Positions 6,594-14,862 of a stretch of DNA of 33,831 bases are shown here, in pieces (position 1 is the stretch's first letter; each line of letters starts with the position of its first letter). The DNA is from JAUSIF01 sp036556265 (GTDB lineage: Bacteria; Pseudomonadota; Alphaproteobacteria; Rhizobiales; Xanthobacteraceae). A program made the translations under genes and the position numbers. Under the pieces are notes generated by a model. It was not told where the DNA came from. It ran no database searches and worked only from the letters and a program-made list of their open reading frames with translations. Where the stretch lies: the NCBI GenBank assembly GCA_036556265.1, contig DATBJU010000112.1, positions 1 through 33,831 on the forward strand, written 5' to 3'.

Positions 6594-9146
6594 TTAGAAG
6601 TCGCGCAGCAACCGTTCGATGTAATCGAGTTCGAGCTGCGGCCGCTCCGACTCGCCGAAGCGGCGGCGAAGCTCCTCGAGGACGCGACGCGCACGCTGCA
6701 CGTCGATCTCGTCCGGCACTTTTACCGTGAAATCGTCGCCGTATTCGCGGCTGCGTACCGGCCGTCCAAGCGGATCGGTGCGTTCAGCCGACTCCGCCTG
6801 AGTTCCGCCCGGATCGCCAAAGGCGTCGCCGAGGCCCTGCATCGCCTCCGCCATGCTCTGGGCGCCGCGCCGCAGGTTTTGTAACGCTCGGCCTTGACCT
6901 TCCACCGCGCCGTCAGCCTCGCCCTGTCCAAGCGCGCCTTCAGCGTCGCGCATGGCCTGTTCGGCGCGCCCCAGCGCCTCGCCGGCCTCGTTGCCCTGGT
7001 CCGCCCCGTCCTCGGCGCCGCCCTGCTGGCGGCGACGCAACTGCTCCAGCATGCGTTCCAGTTGCTGACGCAGGTTTTCCTGACCGCGGCGAAGATCGCC
7101 GAACGCGCGCTGCTCGCGGTCGCTGCGTCCCTGCTCAGCGCCGCGGTTGCGGCGCTCGTTGCGGCTCTCACGTCCTTCGCGATAGGTGCGATCGCGCAGT
7201 CGCTGCTGCTCCTGGATCATGCGGCTCAATTCGTCGAGCATGCTATCCTGGTCGCCCTGCTGGTCGTTGCGCGCCTGGCGATTGCGTGAAAGGCTGTCGA
7301 GCATCGCTTGCAGTTCGTCGAGCATCCGGCGCGCGGCATCACGTGATCCGCTGCGAGCAAGGTTCTCAATGCGATCGAGCATGCTCTTGAGATCCTGCGG
7401 CCGGACTACTCGCGAATTGCGATCGAGTGGGCGGGCATCCGTTGTGCCGTCGCGCCGCAACTGTTCCGCGAGCGCCTGCATGAATCGGTCGAGCGCCTGT
7501 CGCAGCTGTTCCGTGAGCTTGCGGATTTCCTCGTCACTGGCACCGCGCTCGAGCGCCTGCCGCAAGGCATCCTGTGCCGCGCGCAGCTCGCGCTCGGCAT
7601 CGGACATCGTGCCGTCCTCGATCAGGACTGCGATTTCCCACAGATAGTCGACGACGGAGCGCAAGTCGTCATCGTTGCGCGCAAGCTTCAGTCGCGTCGC
7701 TGCGGTCCGTAGCCCGAGGAAGACGGCGGGCTCCGGCGTAAATTTTTCCGGTTCGATCAGAAGGGCTTCGAGCGCGCGTCCCACCAGTCCGCGCGCGTTG
7801 GCATCGAAAGCGAGATTGCGGCGCTGCTCCACGAGGGCGCGGGCGAGTGGTTTGGAGAACGGCCGCGCTGGCAGACTGATCTCGGAGGGCTGGCTCTTGC
7901 CTTCGTTGCCGCCCTCGTCGCGCGCGATCAAAGTAAGGGTTGCGGTAATGCCGGCCCACGGGTGCTCAGTAATGTCCTTGGTGCTTTGACCCGTACCAGC
8001 GCGCGTGCGGGACTGCGGCAGGGAGAGTGGGAAATTCGGCGCGTCAACGAGCGGGCGCCGCTGCTGTGCGCCTTCGGATGGCGGAAGCTGGGGATCGAAA
8101 AAACGTGCCTCACCCGAGACGACGCCGTAGTCGTCCTCGATACGATATGAGAGGGAGACCGAAGAGCGCCCGATAATCTGCGGTTCGCGCGTGAGCGCAA
8201 TGACCGGCGGTCGGTCGGGCACGGCTCGGAAGCTCCAGGTCGCTGAGCCGGCCGGCAACCCTCCGACGGTCACCGAGCCATGATCGCCGATCCGGAAACG
8301 CCGCTCGACAGTACCCGTAACCGGCGAGGTCGCCTCGTCCATTTGCTCGGCGAGGCCGCCGACGAGGGAAAGATCGATCGAATTGAGGCCGGTCGCCCGC
8401 ACGACGAGCTCGCTTGCGGCGGGCACGGAGATTGCCGCGACCTCGCCTGGCGCCGGGGCGTCATGGCGTATGCCGGGAAGGAGCACCGGTGGTCGGCTGG
8501 TATAGGCGGGCGGTGTAACCCACGCGTCGACGCGATACAGCTTCGGCGCGATTACGCCACTCCAGTCAAAGGCGGCCGCGACGCGGCTCAGGCGCTCGCC
8601 GCCAGCGACAAAGAAGGTCGTAACGACTGCGAGCAGGACCAGCGCGCGGATTGCAAATGGATCGAGAACCGCAAGGCGTGGGCGTGGCCAGCCGGCGCGC
8701 AGATTGCGTGCGCCTTCAGCGGCGCGCGTTACATGTGCACGCCAGAGAGCGTCGGCGACCGGGTCTTCCGTGCCGGTGGCAAGCGTGTCGACAATCGTAG
8801 TGGCCGGGCGGTGTGCCAGTCCCGAAGAGCGGTCAAGCCGCCGCAGCGCGTCGCCAATCCTCGGGATGCGAACTTGGAGTGCGGGAGTGAGCGCCGCGAG
8901 CAGGATCAGCACGAACAGGGTGAGACCGATCACACGGCCGAGCGGCGGCAGGGCAAGCCAAAGGCCTGCCCAGGAAGCGGCCACAAACATGCCCGCTGCG
9001 ACGGCAAGGGCGGCGAGCAGCGGCCACAAGTGCTCCCACAACAACGCTCGGCGTGCACGCGCAATGGCTACGCGCAACAGGTGGGCGGCGCCGCTACCCG
9101 GCCGGGGCGCGCCGTCGCGTTCGCTTCCTGTAGGCGCGGGGCTCAA
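6594..9146 (-). CDS. TIGR02302/DUF4175-type large membrane protein
   Basis: This 850-residue protein fits the TIGR02302 (DUF4175) family, conserved in Alphaproteobacteria and of unknown function. Two N-terminal membrane helices lie near residues 35-57 and 65-90 and a third near 170-185. A large extracytoplasmic part follows, with beta-rich segments (AWVTPPAYTSRPPVLLPG region; SYRIEDDYGVVSGEARF region). From about residue 500 to 790 it becomes strongly Gln/Arg/Glu-rich and is predicted to be coiled coil. The C-terminus (VPDEIDVQRARRVLEELRRR region) is the conserved end of the family. The start TTG 9146 has GGGAG eleven bases upstream; a slightly later start cannot be excluded. It lies downstream of lysA on the same strand. 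Confidence 0.82.
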   Translation of the reverse strand: MSPAPTGSERDGAPRPGSGAAHLLRVAIARARRALLWEHLWPLLAALAVAAGMFVAASWAGLWLALPPLGRVIGLTLFVLILLAALTPALQVRIPRIGDALRRLDRSSGLAHRPATTIVDTLATGTEDPVADALWRAHVTRAAEGARNLRAGWPRPRLAVLDPFAIRALVLLAVVTTFFVAGGERLSRVAAAFDWSGVIAPKLYRVDAWVTPPAYTSRPPVLLPGIRHDAPAPGEVAAISVPAASELVVRATGLNSIDLSLVGGLAEQMDEATSPVTGTVERRFRIGDHGSVTVGGLPAGSATWSFRAVPDRPPVIALTREPQIIGRSSVSLSYRIEDDYGVVSGEARFFDPQLPPSEGAQQRRPLVDAPNFPLSLPQSRTRAGTGQSTKDITEHPWAGITATLTLIARDEGGNEGKSQPSEISLPARPFSKPLARALVEQRRNLAFDANARGLVGRALEALLIEPEKFTPEPAVFLGLRTAATRLKLARNDDDLRSVVDYLWEIAVLIEDGTMSDAERELRAAQDALRQALERGASDEEIRKLTEQLRQALDRFMQALAEQLRRDGTTDARPLDRNSRVVRPQDLKSMLDRIENLARSGSRDAARRMLDELQAMLDSLSRNRQARNDQQGDQDSMLDELSRMIQEQQRLRDRTYREGRESRNERRNRGAEQGRSDREQRAFGDLRRGQENLRQQLERMLEQLRRRQQGGAEDGADQGNEAGEALGRAEQAMRDAEGALGQGEADGAVEGQGRALQNLRRGAQSMAEAMQGLGDAFGDPGGTQAESAERTDPLGRPVRSREYGDDFTVKVPDEIDVQRARRVLEELRRRFGESERPQLELDYIERLLRDF

Positions 9147-9181
9147 GCTGTTACGCTCTCCCGATATTCTCTACCGAATTT

Positions 9182-9198
9182 GACATTCTTATCATGTC
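9182..9198. promoter_or_regulatory. Inverted repeat GACAT-N7-ATGTC, possible operator
   Basis: The gap between lysA and the TIGR02302-type gene contains a perfect 5-base inverted repeat, GACAT and ATGTC, separated by seven A/T-rich bases. It lies 36-52 bases upstream of the TTG start at 9146, a position where a repressor or activator could act. The short arms make chance occurrence quite possible, and I recognise no regulator consensus. Confidence 0.25.
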
Positions 9199-9217
9199 TG
9201 CCAAGCGCTTAAATGGG

Positions 9218-9240
9218 GCTCAAGTAAACATGGCTTGAGC
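9218..9240 (-). terminator. Hairpin after lysA
   Basis: A perfect 7-base inverted repeat, GCTCAAG and CTTGAGC, encloses a 9-base loop, 14 bases beyond the lysA stop in the direction of lysA transcription. On the minus strand it is followed by CCCATTTAAG, which is only weakly T-rich. It could end or attenuate the argH-lysA transcript before the TIGR02302-type gene. A strong intrinsic terminator would have a longer GC stem and T tract. Confidence 0.4.
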
Positions 9241-9254
9241 ATGACGGGTTCCGC

Positions 9255-10523
9255 TCAGCGCGAAAGCCACGGCGGCAAGTGATCGAGAGCGATGAGCGAC
9301 TGGACGCCAAGCCGCGGGCGAACCACTGCAAAATCCTTGCCGCGCACCATCACCTCCGGAACGAGAGGACGTGTGTTGTAGGTCGAAGCGAGGACGGAGC
9401 CGTAGGCGCCCGCGGTCATGATCGCGAGCAGGTCGCCGGTCTTCGGCTGGGGGAGCCTGCGATCGAGCGCAAGATAGTCACCCGATTCGCAGACCGGGCC
9501 GACCACGTCGGCCGTGATCGTCGTCCCGGAGCTCCGCGCCCGCACCGGCTGGATGTCGTGATACGCGTCATAGAGTGTGGGCCGAATCAGGTCGTTCATG
9601 GCTGCGTCGACGACGACGAAGGTCTTCGCCTCGCCTCGCTTCACGTAGATGACGCGTGTCAGCAGAATTCCGGCATTTCCAACGATCATCCGGCCGATTT
9701 CGAAAATCAGCTTGAGACCAAGACTGCGCGTATGACGCGTGATCGTTTCGGCGTAAGCAGAGGGGAGCGGCGGCGATGGGTCGTCGGGCTGATAGGGAAT
9801 GCCGAGGCCGCCGCCAAGGTCAATATGCTCGAGCCGATGGCCTTCCCGCATCAGGTCGCGCGCGACCTCGGCGAGAAGGGCGGCGGCGTTATCGAACGGG
9901 GCGAGGGCCGTGATCTGGCTGCCGATATGCATATCCACGCCGGCGACGCGAACACCCGGAAGCTTCGCCGCCATCGCGTAGACGTCGCGTGCGCGGGAGA
10001 GCGGAACGCCGAACTTGTTCTCCGACCTGCCGGTCGCGATCTTCTTGTGGGTCTTGGCGTCGATATCGGGGTTGACCCGCACGGAGATGGACGCTGAGCG
10101 TCCCATGGCGCCGGCAACCTCTGAAAGCGCCATGAGCTCGGGCTCGCTCTCGACGTTGAAGGAAAGGATGCCCGCCTTCAGCGCGGCCGCCATCTCATCC
10201 TTGGTCTTGCCGAGGCCGGAAAAGACGATCTTGTCGGGGGGTACTTCCGCCGCGATTGCGCGAGCAAGTTCCCCGCCGGACACAATGTCGGCCCCCGCGC
10301 CCACACGCGCGAGCGTTGCGATCACCGCCTGATTGGAGTTTGCCTTCAGCGAATAACAGACGAGAGTCGGGTGGCCGGCGAATGCTTCGGCGAACACGCG
10401 ATAGTGGCGTTCGAGAGTCGCGGTCGAATAGCAATAGAAGGGCGTGCCGACGTGGTCGGCGAGCGCGGCGAGATCGACGTCCTCGGCATGAAGGACGCCG
10501 TTGCGATAGTCGAAGTGATGCAT
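9255..10523 (-). CDS. lysA: Diaminopimelate decarboxylase
   Basis: This 422-residue PLP enzyme performs the last step of lysine synthesis, decarboxylating meso-diaminopimelate. The PLP-binding lysine is Lys60 in YSLKANSN. HIGSQI and the glycine-rich LGGGLGIPY bind the PLP phosphate, and CESGD near residue 345 provides the substrate-contacting cysteine from the partner subunit. Length is normal. The start is ATG 10523. It lies 13 bases downstream of the small lipoprotein gene and follows argH on the same strand. The order argH-lipoprotein-lysA is widespread in Proteobacteria, so co-transcription is likely. Confidence 0.95.
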   Translation of the reverse strand: MHHFDYRNGVLHAEDVDLAALADHVGTPFYCYSTATLERHYRVFAEAFAGHPTLVCYSLKANSNQAVIATLARVGAGADIVSGGELARAIAAEVPPDKIVFSGLGKTKDEMAAALKAGILSFNVESEPELMALSEVAGAMGRSASISVRVNPDIDAKTHKKIATGRSENKFGVPLSRARDVYAMAAKLPGVRVAGVDMHIGSQITALAPFDNAAALLAEVARDLMREGHRLEHIDLGGGLGIPYQPDDPSPPLPSAYAETITRHTRSLGLKLIFEIGRMIVGNAGILLTRVIYVKRGEAKTFVVVDAAMNDLIRPTLYDAYHDIQPVRARSSGTTITADVVGPVCESGDYLALDRRLPQPKTGDLLAIMTAGAYGSVLASTYNTRPLVPEVMVRGKDFAVVRPRLGVQSLIALDHLPPWLSR

Positions 10524-10536
10524 CGGTCGTTGAAGT

Positions 10537-10878
10537 TCAGAGCAGCTTGTCGAGGATGAATGGCTCGTCGGGTTTGTCCTTGTCCCGCGATTTCTGCTGG
10601 GCGGCGGGTTGGGTGTTGCGTCCCTTCGACCATTCCTCGGGCGGCATCGTCGGAATCACGCTCGGCGACGCGGCACGCCTGACTACGCTCTCTTCGGTGA
10701 ACGTCTTCTTGGCCGTCTGAGCGGTCTGCGCCTGCGACTTTTGCTCGGTTGCGGGCGCCGCCGATGCGGTGGCGGAGGGCGGCTCGAGCTCGCCCTTGAC
10801 GCCGCAGGCGGCGAGGATCGTCGCGATCACGCCAGTTGCGAGCACGAGTCGAAAGCCTATACGGCGCGGTCGGTTCAC
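10537..10878 (-). CDS. lptM: LptM-like small lipoprotein
   Basis: This 113-residue protein has a signal peptide with basic N-terminus, a hydrophobic core and the lipobox LAAC with Cys25 as the lipidated residue. The sequence after the cysteine, GVKGELEPP, is the hallmark of the small lipoproteins found upstream of lysA. In Escherichia coli the equivalent (YifL, renamed LptM) helps maturation of the LptD-LptE outer membrane LPS translocon. The rest (Ala/Gln/Thr-rich) is probably disordered. The start is GTG 10878, supported by GGAG seven bases upstream. The LptM assignment rests on the lipobox-proximal motif and position; function in this organism is inferred. Confidence 0.72.
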   Translation of the reverse strand: MNRPRRIGFRLVLATGVIATILAACGVKGELEPPSATASAAPATEQKSQAQTAQTAKKTFTEESVVRRAASPSVIPTMPPEEWSKGRNTQPAAQQKSRDKDKPDEPFILDKLL

Positions 10879-10945
10879 AGTCGATCTCCAGGCTGCGATC
10901 GCACTATAGACGATACGCCAATCGAGGCGAGGGTGAGGCGCGGTC

Positions 10946-12343
10946 CTAGGCCCTTACCTGCGCCTTCGCGAGTCTTTTCAACCATTTCCGGGCTTGCGCG
11001 CGAACATTCGCCGGGGCCGTGCCGCCAAAACTCGTCCGGCTGTTTACCGAGCGCGCGACCGGAAGCACGGAAAAGACTTCCTGCGTGATGCGCGGTTCGA
11101 CCGCCTGCATGTCAGCTAGCGGCATGCGATGCAGCGGCAGCTTCGCCGCTGAGGCGCGCGCGACAATCTGACCGGTGATCTTGTGGGCTTCGCGGAAAGG
11201 GATCGAAAGCCGCTGTGCGAGCCAATCCGCGAGATCGGTCGCGGTCGAGTATCCTTGCGCGGCGGCCGCTTTCATCTGTTTCTGATCAGGCTGCATGTCC
11301 TTCACGATGCCGGTCGTCGCAGCGACGAGAAGCGCCAGGGTGGAGAGTGCGTCGAATGTCGCCTCCTTGTCTTCCTGCAGATCCTTGGCGTAGGCGAGGG
11401 GCAGCCCCTTCATCACGACGCACAGCTGCACGAGGGCGCCGATGATGCGGCCGGCCTTTCCGCGCACGAGCTCGGCGGCGTCCGGATTGCGCTTCTGCGG
11501 CATGATCGAGGAGCCTGTCGTGAAACGGTCCGAAAGGCGGACGAATCCGAATGCGGGCGAGGCCCAGCTCACGATCTCTTCGGCGAAGCGCGATAGATGA
11601 ATGGCCGCGATCGATGCGGCGGCGAGAGTCTCCAGCAGAAAGTCGCGCGAAGACACCGCGTCGAGCGAATTCGCCATGGGCCGGTCGAAGCCAAGCGATT
11701 TCGCCGTGGCGTCGCGATCGACTGGAAATGAAGTGCCGGCAAGCGCCGCGGCGCCGAGCGGGCTTTCGTTCAGTCGCTCACGCGCGTCTGTAAACCGACC
11801 GCGGTCGCGCGCCAGCATCTCGACGTAGGCGAGCAAGTGATGGCCGAACGTCACCGGCTGCGCAGGTTGCAGGTGGGTGAAGCCGGGCATAACGGTGCCG
11901 GCGTTCGCAAGCGCCTTTTCCGCAAGTACCTGCTGCAGGCCCGCGAGCGCGGCGTCGATCCCATCGATCGCGTCGCGCACATAGAGCCGCAGATCGGTGA
12001 CTACCTGATCGTTGCGCGAACGAGCGGTATGCAGCCGGCCCGCCGCGGCCCCGATCAATTCTGCGAGACGCGCTTCGACGTGGGTGTGAATGTCCTCCAG
12101 CGCGCGCGAGAATTTGAACTCGCCGCGCTCGATCTCTGACAGGATCGTGTCTAGACCCTGCGTGATCTTGTTCGCATCTTCGGGCGTGATAATGCCTTGC
12201 TTGGCGAGCATGGCGGCGTGAGCCTTGGAGCCAGCGATGTCCTGTGCATAGAGGTGGCGGTCGAAATCGATCGAAGCGTTGATCGCTTCGAGGATAGCGT
12301 CGGGCTCCTGCCCGAACACGCCGCCCCACATCCGCTTATTCAT
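10946..12343 (-). CDS. argH: Argininosuccinate lyase
   Basis: This 465-residue fumarase/aspartase-superfamily enzyme splits argininosuccinate into arginine and fumarate. The family signature GSSIMPQKRNPD lies near residue 280 and contains the catalytic serine loop. HTARSRNDQV and GFTHLQPAQPVTFGHH form the other active-site segments. Start choice: ATG 12343 gives MNKRMWGGVF, the usual ArgH N-terminus, with GGGG nine bases upstream; ATG 12352 would add three residues. The gene is divergent from tlpA with only 29 bases between starts, so its promoter must overlap the tlpA 5' end. It heads the argH-lptM-lysA run, with a 67-base gap before lptM. Confidence 0.95.
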   Translation of the reverse strand: MNKRMWGGVFGQEPDAILEAINASIDFDRHLYAQDIAGSKAHAAMLAKQGIITPEDANKITQGLDTILSEIERGEFKFSRALEDIHTHVEARLAELIGAAAGRLHTARSRNDQVVTDLRLYVRDAIDGIDAALAGLQQVLAEKALANAGTVMPGFTHLQPAQPVTFGHHLLAYVEMLARDRGRFTDARERLNESPLGAAALAGTSFPVDRDATAKSLGFDRPMANSLDAVSSRDFLLETLAAASIAAIHLSRFAEEIVSWASPAFGFVRLSDRFTTGSSIMPQKRNPDAAELVRGKAGRIIGALVQLCVVMKGLPLAYAKDLQEDKEATFDALSTLALLVAATTGIVKDMQPDQKQMKAAAAQGYSTATDLADWLAQRLSIPFREAHKITGQIVARASAAKLPLHRMPLADMQAVEPRITQEVFSVLPVARSVNSRTSFGGTAPANVRAQARKWLKRLAKAQVRA

Positions 12344-12372
12344 CGTGTCCATCCCCGGAAGAATGCAGTCCG

Positions 12373-13059
12373 ATGACCGCACCACCCCCCGAAAGTCCAG
12401 CCGGCCGATCCGGTCGCAGGCAAGTGCTGCGGCTCTTGCTCGTCGCCGCGATTGCGGGCGCTGCCGTTGGGTTCGCGGCGGTATACGGGATTGGCGGGCT
12501 GATGCGCAATGGAAGCCCGTCCGGTGCGGATTCCGCCTGCAATGGAGCCGTTGCACAGGCAAAGCGGCTCGCGCCGCTCGCGCGCGGCGAGGTGGCGGCG
12601 CTGTCGCTCGTCGAGACACCGCGCCGCGTACCCGACCTCACGTTCCAGACCGGCGAGGGCAAGACGGTGCGGCTGGCTGACTTCCGCGGCCGTGTCGTGC
12701 TGATCAACCTGTGGGCCACTTGGTGCGTTCCCTGCCGCAAGGAAATGCCCGCGCTAGATGCACTGGAAGCAAAGCTCGGCGGGCAGTCGTTTGCGGTCGT
12801 CGCAATCAATCTCGACACCGGCGATCGAGCAAAGCCACAGAAGTTTCTGAACGACATCGGCATCAAGTACCTTGTGTACTACGAGGATCCGAGCACCAAC
12901 GCCTTTCAGGAGTTGAAGCGTTACGGTCGGTCGATCATTGGCCTGCCGACCACGCTGCTCGTGGATCGCGAGGGCTGTGAACTTGCGACGCTCGCGGGGC
13001 CGGCGGAGTGGGCGAGTGAGGACGCGCTTGCGCTGGTGCGGGCCGCGATCGGCGGGTGA
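12373..13059 (+). CDS. tlpA: Membrane-anchored thiol-disulfide reductase TlpA
   Basis: This 228-residue protein has an N-terminal membrane anchor (about residues 18-43) and a periplasmic thioredoxin fold. The active site WCVPC has Cys118 and Cys121, and the cis-proline loop GLPTT includes Pro192. Cys56 and Cys202 match the extra structural disulfide of Bradyrhizobium TlpA. Segments such as ARGEVAAL, PCRKEMPALD and LAGPAEWASEDAL closely follow that protein. In Bradyrhizobium, TlpA reduces ScoI and CoxB so that copper can be inserted into the CuA centre of cytochrome aa3 oxidase. The gene is divergent from argH, as in that genus. Its stop is seven bases from the end of a converging small gene. 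Confidence 0.9.
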   Translation: MTAPPPESPAGRSGRRQVLRLLLVAAIAGAAVGFAAVYGIGGLMRNGSPSGADSACNGAVAQAKRLAPLARGEVAALSLVETPRRVPDLTFQTGEGKTVRLADFRGRVVLINLWATWCVPCRKEMPALDALEAKLGGQSFAVVAINLDTGDRAKPQKFLNDIGIKYLVYYEDPSTNAFQELKRYGRSIIGLPTTLLVDREGCELATLAGPAEWASEDALALVRAAIGG

Positions 13060-13066
13060 CAGCGTC

Positions 13067-13327
13067 TCAAACCTGAACGTTCGCCAACGCGCCGAGACTG
13101 AGTGGTTCCGCCGACTTGGCCTCGGCCTCGGCCTTCACCCGAATCAATACCTGCTCCGCCACGAGTTCAGACTTGCTCTGGCTTGCCGTCGCGATCGCAT
13201 TGAAAACTTGGTCTCCTGCGCCGGCCACGGCGCTGCGGTGTCGCATGACCGCGTGCCGGTTGAACTTCTGGAAATTGCTCTGTTCGAGCCGCTTGTGAAA
13301 CGAGCCCGGCGTGTAGCCGACCTTCAC
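13067..13327 (-). CDS. Small hypothetical protein, second gene of a coupled pair
   Basis: This 86-residue frame starts at GTG 13327 inside a GTGA overlap with the stop of the upstream small gene, the classical geometry of translational coupling. It ends at TGA 13067-13069, close to the tlpA stop. I do not recognise a family. The protein has a basic N-terminal half (FHKRLEQSNFQKFNRH) and an Ala/Glu/Lys-rich, probably helical C-terminal half. There is no signal peptide or membrane helix. The main support for it being real is the 4-base overlap and conserved direction; coding potential was not computed. Confidence 0.5.
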   Translation of the reverse strand: MKVGYTPGSFHKRLEQSNFQKFNRHAVMRHRSAVAGAGDQVFNAIATASQSKSELVAEQVLIRVKAEAEAKSAEPLSLGALANVQV

Positions 13328-13530
13328 GCGTAGATGTCCACGAGTTCGCCGACGCCTTGCTGCACGGCTGCAGCGAGCGCATCGCCACTCTGATTCGCGG
13401 CGGCGAGAAGCTTGAGGACGCTTGCCAAGTCCGCGGATTCGGCCTGGCGCATAATGCGCGCGGCGGCGGCGATTTGCGCCTGTCCGATGCGGGCGGCGAT
13501 CAATGCGGAGGCCATGGACGCGGGATCCAT
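13324..13530 (-). CDS. Small Ala-rich protein, possibly YjfB-like
   Basis: This 68-residue protein starts at ATG 13530 (MDPASMASALIAARIGQAQ). It is almost entirely helical, alternating Ala-rich hydrophobic and Gln/Ser positions. The layout MD-x-x-SMAS-AL, then IGQAQ, then a Leu/Ala-rich second helix resembles small putative motility proteins of the YjfB type, but I cannot confirm this without a profile search. An in-frame GTG at 13641 would add 37 residues of unlikely sequence. An internal ATG at 13515 is also possible. It overlaps the start of the next small gene by four bases. Function unknown. Confidence 0.5.
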   Translation of the reverse strand: MDPASMASALIAARIGQAQIAAAARIMRQAESADLASVLKLLAAANQSGDALAAAVQQGVGELVDIYA

Positions 13531-13667
13531 GGCACCGGAAGGTGTTCGCTCGCGGTTAAGATTCAGTATGCGGGGCGATGCCGCATGGCTGGGCTGCCCG
13601 AAACCGGGTGGCGCTTTGCCCGTGACTGGGCCATGGCTCACTCGAAGGAAAAAAGGCTGCCGATCCT

Positions 13668-14591
13668 ATGAAGCAGAAATTGACCATGAGCCTGAGCGAT
13701 TGGCTGCTCATCGTCGTGCTCTCGATCTTTTGGGGAGGGTCTTTCTTCTTCGCCGGTATCGCGGTTCAGGAGATTCCGCCGTTTAGCCTCGCGTTTGCCC
13801 GCGTCGCGCTCGCCGCGTTGATTCTGGCAGTGTACGCGCGCGCCGTCGGACTGTCGTTACCGCCGTTCGGCCCGATCTGGGGGCCGCTCGCAATCATGGC
13901 GGTCCTGAATAATGTTGCGCCGTTCACCCTGATTTTCTGGAGTCAGACGCACATACCGGGCGGGCTCGCCTCGATCCTGAATGCGACGACGCCGCTGTTT
14001 ACGATCATCGTCGCACACTTCGCCACCACGGATGACAGAATCACACCGGCGCGGCTTGCCGGGCTTGCCGCCGGGTTTGTCGGCGTGCTGATCGTCATCG
14101 GTCCCGACGCGCTCCGTGAGCTCGGCGTGAACGTGCTCGCGCAGCTCGCGAGCCTGCTCGCAGCAATCTGCTACGCCGTCTCGGGCGTGTATGGCCGGAG
14201 GTTCAGGGACCTGCTGCCTGCGGTCGTAAGCGCGAGCATTTTGATCGTTTCGACCATCATGCTGCTTCCGCTTGCGGCATATGCTGATCGGCCGTGGACG
14301 CTGCCGATGCCGTCCGGCGGGGCGCTCGTCGCCACGCTCGCGCTTGCCGCGATCTCGACCGCCGTCGCCTATCTGATCTATTTCCGCGTACTTGCGCGCG
14401 CCGGTGCAACGAATCTCCTGCTCGTCACGTTCCTGATCCCGGTGAGCGCAATTCTGCTCGGGGCGTTGTTCCTCGGCGAGACCCTTGAGCTGCGTCACTT
14501 CGTCGGAATGGGCGCAATTGCGCTCGGGCTCGCGGCGATCGACGGACGTCCGCAGCGCGCATTCTCGCAGCTACTTCGTGCGAGAGCGTGA
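13668..14591 (+). CDS. EamA/DMT-family transporter
   Basis: This 307-residue protein has ten predicted membrane helices in two EamA repeats of five, as in drug/metabolite transporters that export amino acids, nucleosides or other small molecules. The repeat hallmarks FWGGSFFFAG and the helix-helix segment LLVTFLIPVSAILLGALFLGE are present, the latter being the typical end of the second repeat. The start is ATG 13668 with an AAGGAAAAAAGG stretch upstream; ATG 13686 (MSLSDWLL) is an alternative. The last 20 bases overlap the remnant of a DUF899 gene in another frame. Substrate cannot be inferred. Confidence 0.88.
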   Translation: MKQKLTMSLSDWLLIVVLSIFWGGSFFFAGIAVQEIPPFSLAFARVALAALILAVYARAVGLSLPPFGPIWGPLAIMAVLNNVAPFTLIFWSQTHIPGGLASILNATTPLFTIIVAHFATTDDRITPARLAGLAAGFVGVLIVIGPDALRELGVNVLAQLASLLAAICYAVSGVYGRRFRDLLPAVVSASILIVSTIMLLPLAAYADRPWTLPMPSGGALVATLALAAISTAVAYLIYFRVLARAGATNLLLVTFLIPVSAILLGALFLGETLELRHFVGMGAIALGLAAIDGRPQRAFSQLLRARA

Positions 14592-14835
14592 GTGGACGCG
14601 CTTTTACAACTTCGGCAACAACAAGTTCGGCGGGCCGGAGGCGCCGGCCATCAGCGTTTTCTTCCGCAACGATGCCGGTGAGATCTTTCACACCTATTCG
14701 GCGTACGCGCGCGGGCTCGACATGATGAATGTCGCCTATCACTACCTCGATCTCGTCCCGAAGGGGCGCGACGAGGAAGGTCTCGCGTACGGAATGGAAT
14801 GGGTGCGGCTGCGCGACGAATACGGGAAGAAATAG
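14572..14835 (+). pseudogene. 5'-truncated DUF899 (thioredoxin-like) gene remnant
   Basis: After the EamA stop an open frame continues with RFYNFGNNKFGG, APAISVFFRNDAG, IFHTYSAYARGLDMM, YHYLDLVPKGRDEEGLAYGMEWVRLRDEYG. This is the C-terminal third of DUF899 proteins, which normally have about 230-260 residues and a thioredoxin-like fold. The upstream two thirds are missing; at the left the frame runs straight into the 3' end of the transporter gene. The only nearby start in frame is GTG 14578, without a ribosome binding site. The left limit is approximate. The simplest reading is a deletion that removed the front of a DUF899 gene; expression as a short protein cannot be excluded. Confidence 0.75.
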
Positions 14836-14862
14836 GCGTCGGCCGGCCTGATGGCGCTTCTG

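Noticed and set aside
8280..9212. 310-codon plus-strand frame opposite the 5' part of the TIGR02302-type gene
   Set aside because: There is no recognisable domain, and the opposite strand encodes membrane helices expected of the known family.
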